Positions 58,956 to 64,000 of a stretch of DNA of 64,000 nucleotides are shown piece after piece. This DNA comes from Roseovarius faecimaris (GTDB lineage: Bacteria; Pseudomonadota; Alphaproteobacteria; Rhodobacterales; Rhodobacteraceae), in the NCBI RefSeq assembly GCF_009762325.1, contig NZ_CP034348.1, positions 2,114,501 through 2,178,500 of the forward strand. Reading direction: 5' to 3'. The translations under genes were made by a program, and so were the position numbers. Below the pieces are notes generated by a model. The model did not search any database and was not told where the DNA came from. It worked only from the letters and a program-made list of their open reading frames with translations. Within the stretch, counting starts at the first letter, position 1. The number at the start of each line of letters is the position of its first letter.

Positions 58956-60095
58956 TCAGGCGTTTTTGTACTCCGACCAAAAGTCATTCCAATCCTCAAG
59001 CGATTGCTGCTGCGGAATGTCACGGTAGTGAATACGGCCCTCGTTGATCAGGGCGATCGGATCATTGGCCATACCTTCAATCTGATGGCTACGCTTGGCC
59101 TCGGCGGGATCGACTTCCTGCAACATGGCACGGCCGGCTTTGGTGATGCAGAAGCCGGGATAGGCCAACATCTGCGCCGATTTCACCTGACCTTCGGGCG
59201 ACAGCATGTACTGAATGAACTTGGTACAGATATCCGCCTTCTCGCTGTCTTTGCCGATAGAATAGCTTTCCGTAAATTGAATGCCCCCTTCTTTCGGGAT
59301 GGTCGAAGCAACCGGTGCGCCATCACGCTCCAGCACGCCGGTGATCCAATCGCCGATGCCGCACATGGCCAGCATTTCTCCGTTCTTGAGGCCGTTGAAT
59401 GTGCCGCCATAGTCAAAGAAGCCACCCACCTGCGGTCGCAAGGATAGCGTCGTATCCTGTACCGATTGCCATGCGGCGTCATCCAGATCCCAAAGCCCGG
59501 CACCATTGCCGTTCTTGAGGCTCATCATGCCAAGGGTGGGCAGATGCCAGTCGAAATGGCCCGCCTTGCCTTTCAGGCTTTCCTTCCAGAACACGTCATA
59601 GCTGGCCGCTTCTTCGGCTGACGCAGCTGTGGTGTTGTAAGATACGCCCAAATGCCCGCCGCGAACCATCATCGAATAGAGCTTGTCGTCAGCCCAATGG
59701 CCTGGGAATTTGGTGAAATCCTCATGCAGCATGTCATCGAGCGGGTAGTCTGCCGCGTTCAGCTCTTCGATATAGCCTGCAGCATTGAGCTGCTGCACAA
59801 ACTCGGCATCCGACAGGATAATGTCGTAGGTGCCCGGAGGCGATTGCGCAATCAGCGCAAGCATGTTGTCGCCGCCTGCGTAGTACTTGGGGACGAACTT
59901 GACGTTGTTGGCCTCTTCGAAGGCACCGACCATGTCAGGCTCACCATGACCATACCAGGCCAGCATGTTGATTTCCGTGGTCGAGGCCCAGGCTCGGCTT
60001 ACAAAGGGTGCCGAGAGTGCGATGCCCCCACCGATCCTTAGCACATCGCGACGCGTGGGTGTCATCCGGCGGGTTGTCAGGTGTTTCGGCTTCAT
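58956..60095 (-). CDS. periplasmic substrate-binding protein (PotD/PotF-like), Tat signal
   Basis: A 379-residue binding protein. TPTRRDVLRIGGGIALSAPF (twin arginine at residues 15-16) is a Tat-type signal, so it may be exported folded. The mature start INMLAWYGHGEPDMVGAFEE and KFVPKYYAGGDNMLALIAQSPPGTYDIILSD (key motif GGDNMLA) match the PotD/PotF group for polyamines and similar cations. GGAGGAA precedes the ATG. It is the first gene of the transporter section, 141 bases downstream of the LysR gene. Ligand unknown. Confidence 0.9.
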   Translation of the reverse strand: MKPKHLTTRRMTPTRRDVLRIGGGIALSAPFVSRAWASTTEINMLAWYGHGEPDMVGAFEEANNVKFVPKYYAGGDNMLALIAQSPPGTYDIILSDAEFVQQLNAAGYIEELNAADYPLDDMLHEDFTKFPGHWADDKLYSMMVRGGHLGVSYNTTAASAEEAASYDVFWKESLKGKAGHFDWHLPTLGMMSLKNGNGAGLWDLDDAAWQSVQDTTLSLRPQVGGFFDYGGTFNGLKNGEMLAMCGIGDWITGVLERDGAPVASTIPKEGGIQFTESYSIGKDSEKADICTKFIQYMLSPEGQVKSAQMLAYPGFCITKAGRAMLQEVDPAEAKRSHQIEGMANDPIALINEGRIHYRDIPQQQSLEDWNDFWSEYKNA

Positions 60096-60210
60096 TACTT
60101 TTCCTCCATGCTGTTCTGCGAACTTTTTCGCGACACGCCGATTACGGCTATGTGTTTTGCCGCAGATTTGACCGAAGGATATGCCAGTGCGCGTTCAAAA
60201 GGAAATTTAT

Positions 60211-60240
60211 CGTTAATATGATCTCATTACGAATGCTTAT
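60211..60240. promoter_or_regulatory. AT-rich candidate LysR site ahead of the transporter genes
   Basis: The stretch CGTTAATATGATCTCATTAC followed by GAATG lies just after the LysR stop and about 115-145 bases ahead of the binding-protein start. The part TTAATATGAT closely repeats TTAACATGAT at 61162-61171, upstream of the LysR gene itself. Two similar sites, ahead of a LysR gene and ahead of its likely target, suggest a shared regulator. Confidence 0.4.
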
Positions 60241-61121
60241 CCTGAATTAACGTCCGAGGATTGCGATTCAAGTGTGTTTACAATGGCGTCAATTGCCGCA
60301 TAGCCACCGGCGCCCAACTGCGCCTGACGCGCGAAGAGCCCAATGTGGAGAGCAGGCAATGCCGGAAGGCCATCCTTTTCGGTAAATCGGCGCATGCCGT
60401 CCAGAACGGTAGGGCCCGTCAAGCAGGACAAACCCAGCCCATCCCTCACCGCATGCTGCACGCCACCGATGCCTGGACTGGAGTAGGCGATGCGCCAGTC
60501 CTGCCCGGCCAGCTTCAGGGCCGTGGCCATGCGCTCCCGGTAGACGCAGCCAAAGGGGTGAACCACGAGCGGGATAACGTCCTGATCTGGAACCTCAAAA
60601 TCTGTTGCACCGACCCAAACGGGCTGTTCTTTCCAGTTTCGGAACAGAAATTGCTGATCATCACCATCAAACAGCGCTACTGCAATGTCTATTTCGTTGC
60701 TTCTCAAGGCTGATAGGAGATTCTTGGATAAGTCACACCTTATTTCAATCTGAATGTCAGAGAACTGTCGCACAACGTTCGTCAGACAGGACTGTAAAGT
60801 GTTTACCGCATAATCCACAGGCAATCCGACCCGAAGCTTGGACGATTCTTTCTGGTGTTCAAACTGCGCCACAGCCAGATCGTTCAGGCGCAGGATTTGC
60901 CGCGCATGGATGGCTAAGGACTCGCCACGCTCGGTTAGGGAAATATCTTTGCCTTCGCGCTTTATCAGAGCGTATCCAACCGTGTCTTCCAATCGCTTTA
61001 TCTGAAGGCTGATCGCCGGTTGTGTCCGTCCGAGGATTTCTGCGGCCCGCGTGAAGCTTTCCACTTCGATGACGGTCACGAAGGTCCGCAAAAGTTCGGT
61101 CGAAAGATTGACAACACGCAT
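60237..61121 (-). CDS. LysR family transcriptional regulator
   Basis: A 294-residue LysR protein. The winged helix-turn-helix occupies residues 5-65 (LLRTFVTVIEVESFTRAAEILGRTQPAISLQIKRLE, key motif FTRAAEILGRTQPAISLQI). The rest is the effector-binding domain. It lies in the middle of the minus-strand block, between prs and the binding-protein gene, and probably controls one or both halves in response to the transported compound or a product. Confidence 0.92.
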   Translation of the reverse strand: MRVVNLSTELLRTFVTVIEVESFTRAAEILGRTQPAISLQIKRLEDTVGYALIKREGKDISLTERGESLAIHARQILRLNDLAVAQFEHQKESSKLRVGLPVDYAVNTLQSCLTNVVRQFSDIQIEIRCDLSKNLLSALRSNEIDIAVALFDGDDQQFLFRNWKEQPVWVGATDFEVPDQDVIPLVVHPFGCVYRERMATALKLAGQDWRIAYSSPGIGGVQHAVRDGLGLSCLTGPTVLDGMRRFTEKDGLPALPALHIGLFARQAQLGAGGYAAIDAIVNTLESQSSDVNSG

Positions 61122-61171
61122 GCCGCGAAGATTAGCGTTGAAAATGCTCGGAGGGCAATCATTAACATGAT

Positions 61172-61190
61172 GAATGATATTCGATCATTC
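61172..61190. promoter_or_regulatory. palindrome overlapping the prs stop, upstream of the LysR gene
   Basis: GAATGAT and ATCATTC are perfect 7-base arms around ATTCG, 51-69 bases ahead of the LysR start and covering the prs stop codon. The arms match the GAATG of the second candidate site at 60231. It may be the LysR autoregulatory site; a hairpin is also possible, but there is no T-run. Confidence 0.45.
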
Positions 61191-62117
61191 GAACAAAACG
61201 CTGACAGACTCCCCGCTGGCAATGCGAGTAATCGCCTTCGCAAACATCGGCGCGATGGAAATTGTGCGGATCGTGGAAGACGCTGCGACCGCCTCGGTGG
61301 CACAAATCGTATCGGTGATGACCAGCGACGCCAGATCTGATGAATCGATCCTTTCGACCGCCTTGCCAGACAAAACGCCATGGGTGATGTAGGCCGACAC
61401 ATCAGCGGCACCGTGTTCCAGCAAAGCCGTCGCAGCATTGCAAAGAGTTCCACCTGAATCGATGATATCATCAACTAGCACACAGGATTTACCCTCAACA
61501 TCGCCGATGATATTCATGACTTCTGATGAGCCCGGCTTGTCCCTTCGCTTATCGACAATCGCCAGTGGGCTGGAAATACGTTTGGCCAATCCGCGCGCAC
61601 GAACTACCCCGCCCACATCCGGTGAGACAACCATGACATTATCACGGCTACTTTGTTGCTCAATATCGCGGACGATTTCGGGCACTGCAAAGAGATTGTC
61701 GGTGGGTATGTCGAAAAAGCCCTGAATCTGGCCTGCGTGCAAATCCATCGTCAAAACCCGGTCGGCACCCGCATGAGTGATGATGTTCGACACCAGCTTG
61801 GCCGAAATCGGTGTGCGAGGGGCTGGTTTGCGATCCTGACGAGCATAACCGAAGTAGGGAATAACGGCGGTAATCCGTCCCGCTGATGCGCGGCGCAGCG
61901 CGTCAATCAACACCAACAATTCCATCAGATTGTCATTTGCAGGAAACGACGTGGATTGGATGACGTAAACATCATCACCACGCACATTTTCCTGTATCTG
62001 AACGAACACTTCCTCATCGGCAAAGCGGCGCACATTACACTCTGCAAGCGGTACTTTCATATGCGCCGCAATCGCTTCTGCGAGCGGTCGATTGCTGTTT
62101 CCACAGACCAGTTTCAT
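61185..62117 (-). CDS. prs: ribose-phosphate pyrophosphokinase, accessory copy
   Basis: A 310-residue PRPP synthetase: [42 protein letters not shown] (key motif [15 protein letters not shown]), [20 protein letters not shown] and the PRPP-binding loop [17 protein letters not shown] are all intact, so it should make PRPP from ribose 5-phosphate and ATP. Its base composition and operon context differ from a housekeeping gene; the normal prs is expected elsewhere in the genome. It lies 54 bases after the phosphoribosyltransferase gene, presumably to supply it. Confidence 0.92.
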   Translation of the reverse strand: MKLVCGNSNRPLAEAIAAHMKVPLAECNVRRFADEEVFVQIQENVRGDDVYVIQSTSFPANDNLMELLVLIDALRRASAGRITAVIPYFGYARQDRKPAPRTPISAKLVSNIITHAGADRVLTMDLHAGQIQGFFDIPTDNLFAVPEIVRDIEQQSSRDNVMVVSPDVGGVVRARGLAKRISSPLAIVDKRRDKPGSSEVMNIIGDVEGKSCVLVDDIIDSGGTLCNAATALLEHGAADVSAYITHGVLSGKAVERIDSSDLASLVITDTICATEAVAASSTIRTISIAPMFAKAITRIASGESVSVLFE

Positions 62118-62171
62118 CTGTCGAGCCCCTTTTCAGGTGAGGAGTCAGGAATGTGGGCTGAGCCCAGTTGC

Positions 62172-62792
62172 CTAGACCGGAAATGCCATCTCGGGTTTGT
62201 AGGTCTTAAAGCTTTCGAGATATTGGGCGTTGGCCTGACGCTGCCATTCGGTTCCCGGTTGAATCGCAGTGACGCATTTGTATTTCTTGCGATACTCGGC
62301 GGTATTGTCATTCTCTTCCATGACAATGGCCACCATGCCGGCCACCTTGCCCTTTTGCTGTTCTACCAACTGAACCGCGCCGTGCATGGTACCTCCGGTC
62401 TCCACCCATTGGTCCACAAGCAAGACCCGTGTTCCCGGCGCGAAGGCTGGCAAACGCATCTCCATTGCCTGCGTCTGACCTGAGTAGTTGGTCATCGACG
62501 CCTGATCTGTATCAACACACAGCTTGCCGGGCTTGCGGATGGGCAAGAAGCCCCGACCAATCCGGGCGGCGATACCAGCCGCCAGCACAAAGCCCATGGC
62601 ATCCAGACCCGCAACAACGTCGATCTCGTCCGCGTCCAGATCGGCAACAAGATCATCCAGCAGATCATGATAGGCCTTGCCGTTTATGTAGATGGAAGTC
62701 GGGTCCAACCAGGCGAATTTGTCGCCCTTGGTGTTGGGTGCCATCAGCGAGAAGTACCAGCGGTCATCCCGGGGTCCTTTGTCATGAGTCAT
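62172..62792 (-). CDS. phosphoribosyltransferase family protein
   Basis: A 206-residue type I phosphoribosyltransferase. The PRPP motif reads VLLVDQWVETGGTMHG at about residues 123-138, where classical enzymes have DD followed by a small residue; the second Asp is replaced by Gln and a Trp follows. AGLDAMGFVLAAGIAARIG at residues 61-79 resembles the base- and PPi-binding loop of adenine phosphoribosyltransferase. It should join a nucleobase-like compound to PRPP; which base is unknown. It starts 13 bases after the BtpA-like gene. Confidence 0.85.
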   Translation of the reverse strand: MTHDKGPRDDRWYFSLMAPNTKGDKFAWLDPTSIYINGKAYHDLLDDLVADLDADEIDVVAGLDAMGFVLAAGIAARIGRGFLPIRKPGKLCVDTDQASMTNYSGQTQAMEMRLPAFAPGTRVLLVDQWVETGGTMHGAVQLVEQQKGKVAGMVAIVMEENDNTAEYRKKYKCVTAIQPGTEWQRQANAQYLESFKTYKPEMAFPV

Positions 62793-62805
62793 TTGATTGT
62801 CTCCC

Positions 62806-63543
62806 TTATTTCCGTGTGATGTCCATGAGGCGCTTCAGGCGATCGGGGTCGATGTTGTAGAAATCCCCCTCGAAATTGATTCCTGTCGCAACCATGAAAA
62901 GATCAACCGCATCCGCATATTGCGCTGCGTTTTCGGGTGTGATGCCCGAGGCCAGGCCAAGAGCCGTATCACCGCAATTTTCTCGGAAGGTTTCGATTTT
63001 GCCCACATCTGCCGCATGGCCGGTCGCCACGCCAGACGTCACCACAACATCCATGTAGCGTGTGGCGATACGGGCGCTTTTGGCAAATTGGGCAGGTTCT
63101 ACCTCGCGCTGTTTCTTGAACGCAGTGCCACCGATATACAGCCCGGTCCATCCGCTCTCATTGCGAATATCGGCGATCTCTTCTGCCTCGGGTTGGTCAT
63201 CCTCGGGTCTGCGTTCATCTATCCGCGCATCATCGGCCCAATAGCCGTCAACCTGAACTCCCTCTGCTTGCAGCTGGCCCAAAATTGGGAATGCAAACTT
63301 GCCGGTCACTGCGAGGAAGTTCACACCAATCCAAACATCTGGAAATGCTCGACGCATGTCCTTGATGATTGGGACCAATTTTTCCTTTTCAAAGTCGTGA
63401 TTGATCAGAAAAACACCAGGACACCCACCGTCGATGGCCGATTGAATGTTCGTTTTTGTTTGCTCGGCGTCAAGCACGTGAATCACTGGGAGCACGACCG
63501 GCCCGGAGGTCCCAAAACTCTGTTGAAAGGTGTACCGGTTCAT
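62806..63543 (-). CDS. BtpA/SgcQ-like TIM-barrel protein
   Basis: A 245-residue protein. VLPVIHVLDAEQTKTNIQSA, WIGVNFLAVTG, VVVTSGVATGHAADVGKIETF, GLASGITPENAAQYADAVD and LFMVATGINFEGDFYNID follow the strand order and signatures of the BtpA/SgcQ family. GLASGIT and MVATGI are likely phosphate-binding turns at barrel strands 7 and 8 (residues 196-202 and 217-222). The best-known relative, BtpA, affects photosystem I levels in cyanobacteria, and the chemistry of the family is unsettled. As the first gene ahead of a phosphoribosyltransferase and PRPP synthetase, it may act on a ribosyl-phosphate product. Confidence 0.75.
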   Translation of the reverse strand: MNRYTFQQSFGTSGPVVLPVIHVLDAEQTKTNIQSAIDGGCPGVFLINHDFEKEKLVPIIKDMRRAFPDVWIGVNFLAVTGKFAFPILGQLQAEGVQVDGYWADDARIDERRPEDDQPEAEEIADIRNESGWTGLYIGGTAFKKQREVEPAQFAKSARIATRYMDVVVTSGVATGHAADVGKIETFRENCGDTALGLASGITPENAAQYADAVDLFMVATGINFEGDFYNIDPDRLKRLMDITRK

Positions 63544-63842
63544 ATTTCGCCTCTGCTCAGTAGGTCTGGGCGAAAAGTATCATTGGCAATTCAATTTAGA
63601 AAATTTATAGTTCTTATTTATCCATTAACCTTGAAAATGAAACTTTGTTGGACAACAAACTTTGCTGACAGATCGATTGCCCCGTTGTCCTGTGTTTTGA
63701 ACAAGAACCACTTGTTGCAGATAGCAGCCTTTCCTATGTCGCGCGGCATTTGGTGTTTTGGGCTCACAGTCGACGCTCACCGCGGTTGCATCCGAAATGG
63801 ACCGCCCTACGGCGCGGTATAGGCAAAGCGATATCGCAGAGA
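63544..63842. promoter_or_regulatory. 299-base AT-rich upstream region of the block, with one palindrome
   Basis: This gap carries no supported gene. TTTGTTG and CAACAAA (63644-63659), perfect 7-base arms around GA, form the clearest operator candidate, about 100 bases ahead of the BtpA-like start. The region is AT-rich near 63590-63640 (AATTTAGAAAATTTATAG) and probably holds the promoter of the block. It ends at the stop of the LysM gene, where the GC content rises again. Confidence 0.45.
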
Positions 63843-64000
63843 TCACTCCGGCAGGCTGAACACCTGGCCGGGATAGATCAGGTCGGGGTCGCGGATGCGG
63901 TCGCGATTGGCCTCGAAGACGCGCACATAAAGCACCCCGTCGCCATAGGCTGCGCGGCTGATGGCCCAAAGCGTCGAGCCGGGTTGCACCGTGACGGCGG
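63843..64000 (-). CDS. LysM domain protein, C-terminal part
   Basis: The frame is open to the window edge; 51 codons are visible. [20 protein letters not shown]...[26 protein letters not shown] is a complete LysM peptidoglycan-binding motif at the very C-terminus. Proteins ending this way in roseobacters are usually exported or membrane-anchored. The rest lies outside the window. Confidence 0.88.
   Translation of the reverse strand, partial: AVTVQPGSTLWAISRAAYGDGVLYVRVFEANRDRIRDPDLIYPGQVFSLPE

Overview
The window looks like chromosomal DNA of an alphaproteobacterium of the Rhodobacteraceae (roseobacter group). The signs are high GC, a lipoyl domain fused to PDH E1 beta, a single-chain SecDF, the yajC-secDF-ccm gene order, several MttB-type methyltransferase and FAD/GcvT dimethylglycine-dehydrogenase-like genes, a perfect CtrA-type box, and remnants of a Rhodobacter-type gene transfer agent (GTA). 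No tRNA, rRNA, CRISPR array or intact insertion sequence was found.

Layout. 0-12 kb: the end of an MttB-family gene, DUF3179 and DUF4336 proteins, two tandem cyclophilins, pgk, a Pit phosphate transporter, an unknown exported protein, an SDR oxidoreductase, class I aldolase, an AidB-like acyl-CoA dehydrogenase and ftsB. 12.4-18.8 kb: a minus-strand C1 cluster, MttB-like methyltransferase followed by two 799-residue FAD/GcvT oxidases, which fits stepwise N-demethylation of betaine-like compounds. 19-22.7 kb: pdhA-pdhB-pdhC. 22.8-27 kb: cysE, a DksA-like zinc-finger protein and a GTA scar, in which a TerS-like gene is followed by one reading frame joining the terminase ATPase N-terminus to the C-terminal half of the gp15 tail protein. 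Upstream of the scar lies a CtrA box, a promoter and a leader hairpin. 27-31 kb: a DUF1223 protein, acnA, a repeat element and a small exported protein. 31.2-38.2 kb: one long minus-strand operon, yajC-secDF-tauE-like-Mth938-like-ccmABCDG, with inverted copies of a TTTTGTACAAAA palindrome cluster at both ends. 38.4-54.8 kb: serS, an EF-hand protein, a fatty acid desaturase, a TspO-like membrane protein, der, bamB, a YfgM-like protein, an RND efflux pair, a YtcJ-like amidohydrolase and an Atm1-like ABC exporter.

55.2-63.5 kb is a compact minus-strand block with visibly lower GC. It encodes a BtpA/SgcQ-like TIM-barrel protein, a phosphoribosyltransferase, a second-type PRPP synthetase, a LysR regulator, a complete polyamine-type ABC importer and a CE4-family (PuuE/imidase-like) hydrolase. 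This is the best candidate for an undescribed system: import of a small nitrogenous compound, ring or amide hydrolysis, and PRPP-dependent conversion using a dedicated PRPP supply. That pathway is an inference from gene content. The window ends in a LysM-domain gene.

All calls come from reading the sequence and recalling protein families. No database search was run.
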